Origin: Prorocentrum cordatum | Taxonomy: Eukaryota; Sar; Dinophyceae; Prorocentrales; Prorocentraceae | Direction of reading: 5' to 3' | Assembly: GCA_963575745.1 (NCBI GenBank) | Contig: CAUYUJ010017837.1 | Coordinates: forward strand, 247,001 to 311,000 | DNA: 64,000 bases | In this document: positions 54,079 to 64,000 of the stretch, one piece after another | Layout: each line of letters opens with the position of its first letter | How positions within the stretch are numbered: position 1 is the stretch's first letter | The notes under the pieces: generated by a model | Database searches by the model: none | Told to the model about the DNA's origin: nothing | Seen by the model: only the letters and a program-made list of their open reading frames with translations | Made by a program: the position numbers and the translations under genes

Positions 54079-55054
54079 ATTCTTGTTATCCGTGTCGCGC
54101 CTCCGTCTACTCACTCCCTCCTCCTCCTCCTCCCTCCTTTTCCATATCACGATCAGAATTATCGCGGTGTGACAGGCCTCGCACTTGGGCAACACAAGGG
54201 GGTGCCGCCAGGGGATAATTAGGACACTTACCGGTTCGTGCCCAGATTGTGGGGATGTCTCCAGCGGTTCGCTTGTTTCACGGATGTAGGCGCGTCTTTT
54301 TCAGGGCCGCGTGGTGTTCGCGATGTCGCAACAAACGTTGCTGGGCGCCACAATGGGGAGCGACCACGGGGTGGGACATTTGCCCACTTGCGGTCAGCAT
54401 TCGGGGATATCTCACGCGAGACGTTGGCTTTTTGAGGTGGGTGTGCTTTTTTTCAGGGCCGCCACGAAGGAAGCGAATACTCGGATCAGTCCCGGCAGTC
54501 GCCGCGGTACTGGGAAGACCGTCGGATCGATTATTTCGTTGTCGATTTTTTTTGGCGCGTACCGTTCAAACCTTCAGGGTGGCCCAGTGTTGGCAAATTT
54601 TGCGCGGTGGTTGCACGACGAAGGTGGGCGCACCATAGAACCCTTCACGACAGCCCATCGTTGTAAAGATTTTCGTCGCGGTTGTAAGACGAGCGCGGGC
54701 ACGGTGATCGCGCGCATTTGGGTGTTCACATTCGTTATGGCGCTCGCATGTGGTTCGCTAGACGTAAAATTTGTAAAGATCTTGGACGTGACAAATCTGT
54801 GATGAGCCTTGGCTAGGTCGTGTGCGGGCCTTCACTGGGTTCTGGGTAGGCCATGTATCAGCTCTTGAAAGGCCGCCAGGTAAGCCTGAGGCAGGCATTG
54901 GATAGGCCGTCGGGCTGACCTTGGACAGGCCTGGGGGTTCGTGGGCAGGCATTGGGCAGGATCCGAGGGGAGCGGTGCTCTGGCGCCGCCTGGACCGCAG
55001 AAAGGAGACCCACCTTCTGCAGGCCCACGGCAACCTGGGGCTCCCCTTCACATT
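54079..55054. other. no supported gene
   Basis: A frame at 54323-54802 is open but unconvincing. CTTTTTTTCAGGGCCGC-like words at 54293 and 54447 suggest a diverged duplication. GGATAGGCC/GGCAGGC words repeat at 54830-54965. Confidence 0.4.
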
Positions 55055-55235
55055 AGCTTGAGCTTGATGTTCTGCGAGCGTCGCTCCATTTTTGATCTAA
55101 ATTATTTGAAGTCCAGCTGTATGCGCTTTAGCTTGAACTTCCGCTCAACGCGCGGAAGCTTCGCTCAATTTTATAGTTCTCTTTTAGCTTGAGCTTGAAC
55201 TTCCGCTCAATGCGCGGAAGCTTCGCTCCATTGGG
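55055..55235. repeat. about 60-bp tandem repeat with hairpin CTTCCGC...GCGGAAG
   Basis: Three copies of TTAGCTTGAACTTCCGCTCA plus ACGCGCGGAAGCTTCGCTC, the first diverged. The 7-bp arms pair across a 7-base loop at about 55139-55159 and 55200-55220. Confidence 0.8.
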
Positions 55236-55934
55236 TTTGCCGAGGTGGGCCTTGGACGCTCTGGGTCGTCTAGGCCTTGGATAGGCGTAGAGTGCGTGAG
55301 GGGTGTGCCGAAATCGGGCCCATTGAGCCGTCTTGAGAGGTACGTAGCTGTTTCTTATGTCTTGTTTCGCCGATCGGCGCGGGCCCCCGCTCCCTCCTCC
55401 CCAAAGACCAGATCATGGCTGCTTAAAGCGGTTGCTTCAACCGGGTTGATTAAGCATTGGGGCCCGCCCCCCCTCCTCCCCCCGGTGGACACACGAGCTG
55501 CTGCTGTACGTGTGTGAGTTGTTTTCTCGAGGCGCCCCCTTGGGAATGAAACAAAGGGTATGTAGGCAGCTGAAGTGGAATCATGCGGAATCCTATTTCG
55601 ACCTGCGGCCGTCTGTATGTTTCATGGTTGCACGCCGAGTGGAACACGTCCACCGCGTCGACAACGAACATACTTTTTCGCGTTGCCTGCCGAGTGGAAT
55701 TCGTCCACCGCGCCCGCAACAGCTCCTCTGCCGCGTGGTGGTTCCGCCAAAAAGGGTGTGGAAAGGAAAGGGATTGAGAGGGTTTGCTGAGAGGAGAATG
55801 CAGGATTAAGGTCGACTGGGGCTCATGGCGTGCATCCGTGGGGGCATAGAGGGATGTTGCGGTTTGCTGATTGATCATGATTGATAGAAGTCTTTCTGCT
55901 CTCCGATGCTGCGAACCCTAGACCGTCGCCGCAT
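55236..55934. repeat. direct repeat of about 45 bp; otherwise no gene
   Basis: TTGCACGCCGAGTGGAACAC plus GTCCACCGCG at about 55627 recurs at about 55684 as TTGCCTGCCGAGTGGAATTC plus GTCCACCGCG. Confidence 0.6.
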
Positions 55935-55968
55935 CTTGCTAGAACCAAAGCGCGCGCGCAGCGCGCGC
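55935..55968. repeat. GCTAGAAC + GCGCGCGCG palindromic motif, copy 1
   Basis: GCTAGAAC, four bases, AGCGCGCGCGC, then AGCGCGCGCG. The second copy is near 58142-58173. Confidence 0.7.
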
Positions 55969-56397
55969 GTGGTCCGGGACCAGGTCCTGGACGTCCGATG
56001 TCGTGATGCTTTCTGTGCGCGGCCCCTGGACCTCTCGACGACTTCCTGGGGATGTGTGTTTTTCCATCCTGAGTCGTTTTCTGACGGTCCCGGGACCCTG
56101 CGAGGGGCCCCGGAGGCCGAAAATTGACCGAAACCGCCGTCGTGATTCTTCCAAGACGTCGGACGTCCAGGTCGTGCTTCCCGCCTCCCCAGACCTCCGA
56201 CGTCGTAATTCTTGCGACCTCGGGCCCAGGAATCGATTGGGAAAACGCACATGGCAAGGCAAGAAATGATGGACCCATCATTTCGCACCTGTGCCTTGAT
56301 CAGTGGGACGGGCTTCGCTCCGCCGCACATCACAAGACACGCTCGAGCGGATCCAGCCGTGGCGACGTCGGGGACTGCAGAAGGTCGCAAGGACACG
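55969..56397. other. palindrome-rich stretch, no gene
   Basis: 56263-56284 is a perfect palindrome (GAAATGATGG-AC-CCATCATTTC). GGTCCGGGACC lies near 55971. Confidence 0.7.
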
Positions 56398-56560
56398 GAA
56401 TCTGAAAGGAAGAAAGAGAAAGAGAGAGAAAGAGAGGGAGAGAGAGAGAGAGAAGCAGACAGACAGAGAGCGAAGGAGAGAGAGAGAGAGAGATGGATAT
56501 AGAGAGAGATAGAAGAAGAAGACAGACAGAGAGAGAGGCAGAGAGAGGAATGGAGAGGAG
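56398..56560. repeat. (GA)n purine microsatellite
   Basis: GAGAGA/AGAAAGAGA words. Confidence 0.95.
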
Positions 56561-56639
56561 GCGAGCTTGAGTCAACGAAAGTCGCAGGGAAGGGGGCAGG
56601 GGGAAGAAGGCCAGAGAGCGCTGAAGGATACAAATACTG

Positions 56640-57300
56640 GAACCCTCTTGGGATTTTTTGGGGGGCCTCGTCCGGCCGCTCGCTGGGAGTTTGACGTAGC
56701 TTCTCGGGAGCCTCTGAACCTGTCGGGGGCCTCCTGGAAGCAGGTTCGAAGCATTTTGGGGGCCGATTTGGGGCTTCTCGGGGCCTCCTTTGGGCCTCTT
56801 GGGGGTCTCCTGGGGCCTCTTGAGGGGCCTCCTTGGGGCCTCCTGGCGGCCTCTTGGGGCGGAAGGCTCGAGCTTGCGGTTCGTGGTCCCCCTCTGGGCC
56901 CCCTCTTGGGCCCGTCTTGGGGCCCTCTTGGGCCATCTTGGGCGCCTCTTGGGCCGTCTTGGGGCCCTCTTGGGCTGTCCTGGGGCCCTCTTGGAAGCTT
57001 CTTGGGCCGTCTTGGGGCGGTCTTGGGCGCCTCTTGGGCCGTCCTGTAACGTCGGAAAGCCCAAAAGGCAACTTTGTTGAAAATGTACGTTTTACGAGGG
57101 AATGGGCCAATTTTTGCGTCTAGGGGCCCTCTTGGGACGCATGTTGGAGGCTTCTTGGGGCCTCTTGGGGGCGTCCTTGGACGTCTGGAGGCCATCTTCA
57201 GCATCTCGGAGCCCTCTTGGAGGCCTCTTGGAAGTTTCTTGGGCCGTCTTGGGCGCTTCTGGGGCCGTCTTGTCTGACCGGGGAGGCCTCCGGCAAGCCC
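56640..57300 (-). repeat. 12-bp G/T-rich minisatellite element with core at 57040-57125
   Basis: GGGCCTCTTGGGG units. The core carries TGTACGTTTTACGAGGGAAT, the reverse complement of the CGTAAAACGTAYA core seen at 45020 and 47250. Confidence 0.85.
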
Positions 57301-58141
57301 CGGCGAGCCTCCGGGCCCCCCGGAGCCCACATTTGCGGTCGGGGTCCCGGCCCCGGGCCCGGCCGGGGGACCTCCTCCTCGTCCTCCTCGTTCTCCTCCT
57401 CGTCCTCCTCCTCGTCCTCCTCGTCCTCTTCCTGCTTCTCCTCCTCCTCCTCCTCCTCCTCCCGCGTCGGTCTCCAGAGGCCGCGGGGCCCGGGGGAAGC
57501 GGAGCTGAGGCCGTGGTGGCCCGGGCACGCCGGCACCGCCACGCGTCTTGCCCTTCCACTGCGAGCATGCTTCATTCTCAAGGGCTCGAGGGCGCGAGGT
57601 GATTCGCGCTTCTCGGTTCGGCTCTGATTCCTCCTCATCCTCCCTTTTCTGCCCTGGGAGGCGGCGCGAGAGCGCGAGGTTTTTCGCACTTCGCGCAGCG
57701 CGAAACGTGAAGTTGGGAGCCCTTGTTCGTTCCACCAACACGCCGTAGCGCTTCCCAAGAGGCCCCGAAAGACTCCCAAGACGCCGCCAAGGGCCCCGAG
57801 AGGCGTCTCAACAGTCCACGGTCCAGTCAACTTCTGACCCACAGCCCAGGCATGGCAATCTTTCTTCAAAGGGATTCCAGGAAGTCCTTTTTTTTCAAAC
57901 TTACCATCGGCTTGTTCTTGCACAACTGGCCATCTTTAAGGCCCCCGTCACCACCGAAGAAAGATCTCAGGAAGCCATCGAGGGCCCAACTACATCGAAC
58001 ACCTAAAGGGAATGTGTGATTTAGTGGTTTCCGCATTTCCCCTTCTACACGTTTCCGAGGCTTGCGCAGGGACTCCGATGAGGTCGTTAGATGCACAAGG
58101 CACTTCGAACATTGATTTTCCATGCGTTAGCCTGTCGAGCC
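57301..58141. repeat. (TCC)n tract at 57367-57470; rest without gene
   Basis: CCTCCTCGTCCTCCTCG-type microsatellite. A short minisatellite remnant lies at 57745-57810. GGCGCGAGAGCGCGAGG and TTCGCGCAGCGCGAA palindromic words at 57660-57705. Confidence 0.8.
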
Positions 58142-58411
58142 TAGCTAGAACTTGAGCGCGCGCGAAGCGCGCGCGAGGGGCTCTCTTGGGAGGCGTCTTT
58201 GGGGGCCTCTTGGGGCGTGTTGGTGGCCGCTGGACTCGTCTGGAAGCCATGCTGGCGCGTGTTGGAGCGCTCGCGGGCTGTCTTGGCTGGGCTGGAGCCC
58301 GCCCTGGCGGTCTCTGGAGCCGAACGGGAACCCTTCCGAGCGGCCCCGGGGGCCCTGCACCCCCATGCGCCCCCGAGGTCCTTGGGCTCGGCCGGGGGAC
58401 CTCGTCCCCCA

Positions 58412-58413
<2 letters not shown>
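58142..58413 (-). repeat. inverted 5'-end copy of the 37259 element with hairpin, preceded by GCGCGCGCG motif
   Basis: 58176-58410 is the reverse complement of the head of the 37259/38971 units, ending GGGGGACCTCGTCCCCC at 58394-58410. The copy is truncated after about 235 bases, next to the GCTAGAAC + GCGCGCGCG motif (58142-58173). Confidence 0.9.
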
Positions 58414-58445
<32 letters not shown>

Positions 58446-58451
58446 TTGTGG

Positions 58452-58485
<34 letters not shown>
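58414..58485. repeat. (TA)n microsatellites flanking TCTTTGTGGCA
   Basis: Two TA runs, 58415-58443 and 58455-58485, right after the element hairpin, as at 37207. Confidence 0.97.
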
Positions 58486-58487
<2 letters not shown>

Positions 58488-58499
58488 ATATTTTTGCTA

Positions 58500-58905
58500 T
58501 GTTGACTCATGCCTTTCTATTTTTTTCAGCATGCCGACCTAATGGTTAATAGTTTTTTCTGCTGGCGTATGTATTATTGTAGTTTTTCGTGTAGACCGAT
58601 GCATTATTGACTCCTGGCTATGTTGGTTCACCGTTCTCGCTGATATATACATTATGTTTTTTTGTTCCAGCTGACATATACAGAAATTGTAGATTTTTCT
58701 TGATGGTGTTTTATGCATTTTGTTTTCTTCTCTTGCTGGTATATACATTCTGGATGTGTTCTTCCTGCTGGCCTATGCATTATGGATTTGTTTGGTTCGC
58801 TGACCTATACAATATGGGTTCGTTATTCCTTCGGGCCTATGTATTCTGAAGTTTTTGTTCCTGCTGACCTCTGCGTTCGTTTTTGGGTGTTGCTGACTTA
58901 TGCAT
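58500..58905. repeat. about 30-bp degenerate tandem repeat (GCTGACCTATGCATTATG)
   Basis: About 13 copies of GCTGRCMTATRCATTATGG with T-rich spacers, related to 37075-37206. Runs up to the helicase gene. Confidence 0.8.
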
Positions 58906-59190
58906 TACGAACTGCTGGTTTGCAAGGGCATCGCCAAAAAGTTCACGCTGCGCACAAGCGGCGTCCGGAATTGGCTGGGGCAAACTCTGGGCTTGCGCAA
59001 TGAGGAATGGCTGAACGGGTGCATGCCGGGCCTCTGCGTCGCTTTTGCAGGGAGCAACAGCGACGTGAAACCCAGCGACCGTTTGCCGATCATCGAACAA
59101 ACGCATGAAACTTGCTGCACGAAGAGACGCTGCATCATGAAGAAGCAGAGTCTGGGGAGAAGCCACTCGAACAATTCGGCGCGCGCAGGT
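58900..59190 (+). CDS. N-terminal part of helicase gene (Helitron-like N region), frame change near 59190
   Basis: From ATG 58900 (MHYELLVCKG) the frame gives N-E-E-W-L-N-G-C-M-P-G-L-C-V-A-F, then G-S-N-S-D-V-K-P-S-D, then a basic stretch. At about 59190 sense passes to the next frame as T-D-G-Y-F-G-G-Y-V-G-K-R-Q-P. In Helitron-type and related Pif1 proteins, a segment with N-x-D followed by Y-x2-Y-x2-K lies upstream of the helicase, so this is probably the same gene. An unseen intron, whose acceptor could be GCGCGCAG at 59181-59188, or an indel would join them. The start is uncertain because repeats lie directly upstream. Confidence 0.5.
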
Positions 59191-59191
59191 A

Positions 59192-61126
59192 GTGACGGAT
59201 GGATATTTCGGGGGATATGTTGGCAAGCGACAGCCCGCGGGCACTTTGGAGACAAAGAAATGCGTCGACAAGCTGTTTACCTTGAGGGCGAATATACAGG
59301 GCAGGGGCAAAGCGGCGCAGCTCAGAGCAAGCAGCGGGAGGCTGATAACGGAACTCGAGATGAACAGCACGTACCGCGGCGCCGTGGAAGTCTGCAACCT
59401 GTGCTGTAACCTGGACCAGAGCGACCTTCTGAAGGCAGAGTGCATCCGGACCTTCCACGAGCATACGATTGATGGGCGGGCGTGGATGGACAGGTTGGAA
59501 GCATCCCAGAATTCGTCGCAGATGAAGGACAGCAGCGTGACGACGTACGTGCCGCCGGCTCGCAAACCTCACGTGCGGACGGACCGATCGAGAGTGAACG
59601 AGTTTGACGCCTACGGATATCGCCCTGTGCAGCGCCCTTGGAAGTTGTTGTCGGCGTACGAGTTCTTGCGGCAGTGGAGGTGCGAACCACTTCTGGTTCC
59701 GACGCACTACTTGAACCGCAACCAGCCAGCGCGAACTGCGTGGACAAAAGGAGGTCAACAACTAATCAGGAGCAAGCAGTACAAGGATGGGGAGGTCGCC
59801 GCGAAGCCTGGAGAGCATTACATAGCAGTGACACCCGAGACCGACGAGTATTTCGTTTTTCCGCATGACGCATGCGTCTTCTGCTACTCATGGGTTCTGG
59901 TCAGGAAAGCGAGGCCGGACGCGGTGGTCATCGAAGGCTTGCCAATGCCCAGCGTACACAAAAGTTCTACCTACAACGCTCAGTATTGCAGTCTATTTTT
60001 CCGTCCCTGGACGCTCTATGGAGGAGACGTGTCTGTGCCTCACCTGAGTACGTTGGGGATGGAGTCAGCGGTATTGCGGCGTTGGCAGGAGGCCCAGCAC
60101 CAGTCGCCCCAGGTTCGAGCTTCGTGTAGACTGACGAAGAAGACATCCACAACAGGGACGACATCGGCGCTGGACAGCGCATCCTGGAAGAGCGCTTGGG
60201 ACGAGTACGTGCGCGGGAACGTAGTCAGCCAAGCGGCGGCGAAACTCATCCAGAGTTTCCTGTTGAATACGATGGCGTCGTCCGGCAAGGCAGCAGATGA
60301 TCAGAGCGAGGCAGATGCGTCGGAGGAAGAGCAAGATATGCCTCCACTGAGGCTCCCTGGTGGAAAGTTTCAACAACTGCTCCAATCGGCCAAAGAAGAA
60401 GACAGCCTCGGCGAGAAGTGGACCGCCTCGGCGAAAGCGAAGGTGAAAGCTTCGGAGAACAGCCGAGCGAAGAAAAGTGCACGACTTCACGAGTATGAAC
60501 AAAGCCATCGCATCGGAGAGCGAGTGTGGAAGACAGAACCATCTGGCGTCGAGGCTGGCGACCGTGGATGCCCGGGAAACATCTTCGAGGATGCGTACCA
60601 GGGCCACTTAGCAGCTTTAACCGCAGGTGTCACGAGCCAGAGGGCGCACGATGCTCCTTTCGACGAGAAGCGAGATGCTGCGGCTTCGTTCAACCCTGCA
60701 AGAAATAGCTTCACCAGCATTGACAAGGCGTTTGCTTCCATCTTGGCGAGCTCGAAGATCCCGAACGAGAAACAGCGCCAGTTTCTCGAGCACTTCGTTC
60801 GACGTTTGAAGATTGAGTGGCTGGAGAAGCAACAGGGCAACGTGAACCAGAATACCGGGGGGCCTCTGCTGGACGTAGTGCACGGATTTCTGGGCGCCGG
60901 GAAAAGTGCCGTCATCGGCTGGATGCGGTATGAAGGTCTCGGCTGGGAGCACGGCGTTCAGTTCGTTTGCTTGGCGTTTCAAAATGCCATGGCGGCGCAG
61001 ATCAACGGCCGCACGGTGCGCCACTGGAGCGGCATTCCGGCGCGGAACGACGACGGGAATGCCGCGGGCGACAGGCGCAAGCAGTCCATGAAGTGCGGGG
61101 CCCTGCGCGTGATCATCATCGACGAG
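59192..61126 (+). CDS. Pif1/Helitron-like DNA helicase, exon with Walker A and B
   Basis: Open through 61126 (the frame is in fact open from 59141). The N-part has D-G-Y-F-G-G-Y-V-G-K-R-Q and a Cys pair C-N-L-C-C-N-L; the middle is acidic and Lys-rich. Helicase motif I is G-F-L-G-A-G-K-S at 60884-60907; motif Ia-like L-A-F-Q-N-A-M-A-A follows. Motif II I-I-I-D-E ends exactly at 61126. Pif1-family enzymes are 5'-3' superfamily 1B helicases; Helitron transposases carry the same module. The chosen end is the exon boundary: the next bases (GTCCCG) begin an intron, and reading on gives a satellite-encoded tail to 61297. No HUH (Rep) motif was found, so an autonomous transposase is not shown. Confidence 0.8.
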
Positions 61127-61618
61127 GTCCCGAGGGCACCGAACGAGTCACTCCATGGAGTGCATCGTTCGTTGCCCTCCTCGTGGTGTGAGTCGTTCGG
61201 GCTCCTCGCGGTGTGGGTCGTTGGGGCCCTTCCTCCTGGTGTGAGTCGTTCGGGCTCCTCGTTGTGTGAGTCGTTCGGGCCCCTCGTCCTGGTGTGAGGC
61301 GTTCGGGCTCTTCGTGGTGTGAGTCGCTGGAGCCCCTCGTCCTTGTTTGAGTTGTTCGGGCCCCTCCTCCTGGCGCGAGTCGTTCGAATTCCTGGTCGTG
61401 TGAGTCGTTCGGGCCCCATCGTCCTGATGTGAGTCGTTCGGGCTTCTCGTGGTGTGAGTCGTTCGGGCTCCTCGTCACATGTAACGGCGCCCTCGTGGCA
61501 AAGTTTGGGAATCCTCCAGTGCGCCCACGCGTCTCCATGTGTGCAAGGACTGCGGAGGCAATGAGCATAGCTCAGCCCACAAAGAATAAGAGACATGTTC
61601 CGTATTCGGTATGTCCAG
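61127..61618 (+). other. 492-nt phase-0 intron filled with a minisatellite
   Basis: Begins GTCCCG after GACGAG and ends TGTCCAG before GTGAGC. Removing it joins I-I-D-E to V-S-M-M-S, the normal Pif1 motif II continuation. Most of it (about 61185-61470) is the TGTGAGTCGTTCGGGC array also found at 27640. Its length is a multiple of three, but the retained reading frame ends at 61297. Confidence 0.8.
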
Positions 61619-64000
61619 GTGAGCATGATGTCCGCGGAGCTGCTCGGCACCCTGGAACGAGTGGTAAGTGCCGCTGTCCGAGTGAGGGGCACGTGCAAGA
61701 AGAGGGCGGGGGAGTCGCATCGCGCCTTCGGGGGAGTGAACGTGGTCATGTGCGCTGATTTTTGGCAGTTGCACCCCGTGACGGGCACCTTCCTGGCATC
61801 CAACCCGCTGGACGTGCCGGCAGGGCGCGCGCACCGCGCGTTGGAGCTGTTCTGGCAGGACGGCGTCGACAGCGTGCGATCTTTCTGGCAGTTGGCCGAA
61901 TTGATGAGGTGCGGCGATGAATGGTACAACTCGTTTCTGGGCCAATGCAGAGTTGGAAACCTCAGCATGGAGGATTACAGCTACTTCCACGGGCTTCCGA
62001 CGTTGACGTCCCCGAGCGCGGGTAAGTGCGGTTGCAACGACGACGTGGTTGACGACCCAGTATTTGGCCCGTATCGCAAGACTTGGAAAGAGCGCTTCTC
62101 GGGAGGTTGCGCCGACATGGCGGCGCTTCTGAAGTCGCCAGAGGGCGAGTGCGCGGAGTGCCGCGCGGAGCGAGGCAAGAGACACAGGGTTCTGACCGAC
62201 ACCGACTCGCTGGCGCCAGAGCTTCGCATGAACCCATTCAGCGGCGCGCCAGCTCTATGCACTTTCAACGTGCCCAGGTGCTTCGCGACGAACCTGCGCG
62301 CGAGGGAGTTTGCCAAGCAGAAGAACGTTCAGCTCTCGTGGTGCTACGCTCGAGATGTGCCGTTGCATCCAGGAGATCGCGATCTGCCGAAGGAGAAATT
62401 GGACGAGAAGTTGTTCTCCTGGCTGAAGAGACACGACCAGGAGACGGGCAACATTCCCAGCATCTACCCATTGGCCAAAGGCATGCCCATTCGGTTGACG
62501 GACTACGTCGATCGAAGCAGACAACTGTACAGACACCGAAAGGGGGTGATTTACGGATGGACAATGGCGCCTGATTGCAGTCCCCAGGAGATCGAGGGCG
62601 AGTTCATATTGGATAGGTTGCCCTTGGTTATCTATATCCATTTCCCAGAAGCACAGTGGAGCATAGGGAAGCTGCCGACGGGCGTATACCCATTGAAACG
62701 GAGATCCAGGACCTGGAAAGTCAACAAGCACACGGGCATCGAAGCTCGGCGCACGGGCTTCTGGATGCTCCCCGACTTCGCCTCCACCGCTCACATGATC
62801 CAGGGGGCGACGTTGGAGGCGGCATTCGCGGACCTGCAGCATTGGTCCAGCAGGGCGTCCATGACAGCTTAGATTGCTGCCTACGTCTGCTTGTCGAGAG
62901 TGAAGCGATTGCTAAACATCTGCGTCATGCAGCCGTTCTCGACCTTGCTGTTCGGCCTCGGCAACCCAGTGGGGCCCGAGCGACTGATGCGGAAGCTGTC
63001 TGGCCACATCGCAGCAGACGAGGCGATCCATGAATGGAGTACCTTTGATGACGAGGCCGCTGAAGCTGAGAAGATGGACCCCATGGCGAGGAAGCACCTG
63101 TGCGCCTGCTGCTACCTCACAGGGAAGCAGGATTACATGCTCGACGCCCGCGACTTCGGCATGAAAACAGCCGCCGGCTTCTACGAGAAGTACGCGTCGC
63201 AGGGGAGGTGGACGAGATGCATGGGCTGCGCGCGCGAGGTCGGCGCAATGCCTTCTCGGGCTGCGCGGGCGGGCGAAGCTTCCGAAGGGATGCCCGATGG
63301 GAACGCTGCAAGGACGCACCCGCCAGACGATTCAGTATGCAATCGGCGTGTGGAACGTGATGACTGGAAGAAGAGCCTCACCCCGCAAAGCCACGGGTGC
63401 TCTGCTTGCAGAGAAGTTTTTGATGCAGGCGCGTGGGGCGCGCAAAGTATTAAGAGCCATCGGCATTTCGATCGAGACCTCGCGTGCCCGGGCTGCGCAG
63501 AGCGAGGGTTCGCGCCCGGCAAGTACGACGAGCACCAGTGCGAATATTGCTTGGAGCACTTGGGCAGCCTGGCGTTCGACAAATACATGCTGTACAACGC
63601 GAAGAGGCGGGAGAAGTTCCGCTTGGTGTGCCTGGACTGTCAGACGAAGCTGCGGTGCGGGAAATGTACAACGGCGTATGAGCTGAAGTACTGGTCGAAG
63701 TCTGAACGCAAGAATCACGCGTCTTCTCAGGGCACAACTTTGGTCTGCAAAGCATGCCGTGCGCTAGGATTCGACCCGGCGAATCTGCAGACGTACATGT
63801 GCCAGAGGTGCACTTGCAGGTTCGGCGCCCGTAAGTTCAACCAAACGCTACTGAAGAACCACAAGCATCACAATCGCATGAAGCTACAGTGCAAGGAGTG
63901 CGTCGCTGACATCGAAGAAAGAGTACGCCACCTGCGCAAAGCACTGCAGAAGAGCCAGCGAAAGTGCAAGTGCCATTGCCGCATTCACCAGGCCAAATGC
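61619..64000 (+). CDS. Pif1/Helitron-like DNA helicase, 3' exon, with TAG at 62870-62872 and Cys-rich C-terminus; runs off window
   Basis: Starts V-S-M-M-S-A-E-L-L at the intron acceptor. Motif III is A-D-F-W-Q-L-H-P-V (61757-61783). Motif V is A-H-M-I-Q-G-A-T-L (62788-62814). TAG 62870-62872 follows M-T-A; the same frame then gives I-A-A-Y-V-C-L-S-R-V, which is motif VI, so the stop interrupts the conserved core (CAG to TAG is the simplest change). Beyond it the frame stays open for 376 codons to the window edge and contains at least eight C-x2-C pairs (C-A-C-C, C-M-G-C, C-S-A-C, C-P-G-C, C-E-Y-C, C-L-D-C, C-K-A-C, C-K-E-C) between basic helices, a likely zinc-binding array. The true 3' end lies outside. 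Confidence 0.8.

Noticed and set aside
59138-59192. Start codon of the helicase at 59192 (GTG)
   Set aside because: The frame is open upstream from 59141 and sense continues from the 58900 frame, so this is an exon or indel boundary rather than a start.
60884-62872. Complete autonomous Helitron
   Set aside because: No HUH Rep motif and no Helitron ends (TC...hairpin-CTRR) found in the window.

Overview
The window reads as nuclear DNA of a dinoflagellate. The strongest support is three relics of the dinoflagellate trans-spliced leader (DinoSL) embedded in genomic DNA: 28227-28247 with one mismatch, 35238-35258 with three, and 52560-52581 intact. GC-rich coding sequence, a very high load of mini- and microsatellites, and retroelement and Helitron/Pif1-type genes fit this. 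No species can be named from the sequence alone. There is no rRNA, no convincing tRNA, no CRISPR array and no bacterial operon.

Layout. 0-2.3 kb: an inverted duplication of a gene fragment, then a short broken hypothetical gene. 2.3-5.5 kb: a 21-bp satellite; the same satellite returns in opposite orientation at 10.2-11.3 kb. Between these arms lies a coding island (5.9-9.9 kb) with a frameshifted gene ending in a methyltransferase-like domain and a WWE-like domain protein. Both carry a recurring 14-15 nt insertion that reads Ala-Ala-Ser-Gly-Ala. 12.4-16.3 kb: an AT-richer ORF cluster of unknown origin. 17.1-19.2 kb: a minus-strand hypothetical gene broken in a homopolymer. 19.4-28.2 kb: mostly tandem repeats. 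28.2-34.1 kb: a dead LINE-type retrotransposon with a DinoSL relic at its 5' end. 35.2-36.9 kb: a retroposed FG-GAP beta-propeller membrane-protein gene. 37.2-40.7 kb: a 1.7-kb tandem duplication of a C/A-rich 12-bp minisatellite element. 40.9-43.3 kb: a Cys-rich zinc-module gene with in-frame TGA codons. 43.3-58.9 kb: repeats and microsatellites, including more copies of the 12-bp element. 58.9-64.0 kb: a Pif1/Helitron-like helicase gene with one recognisable intron and a Cys-rich C-terminus running off the window.

The genes form no pathway. The window is accessory DNA built by retroposition (DinoSL relics, LINE), DNA transposition (Helitron-like helicase, foldback element) and satellite growth. 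Almost every long reading frame has a single-base frameshift or an in-frame stop. This means either widespread pseudogenisation or uncorrected long-read indels, and each break is recorded at its gene.
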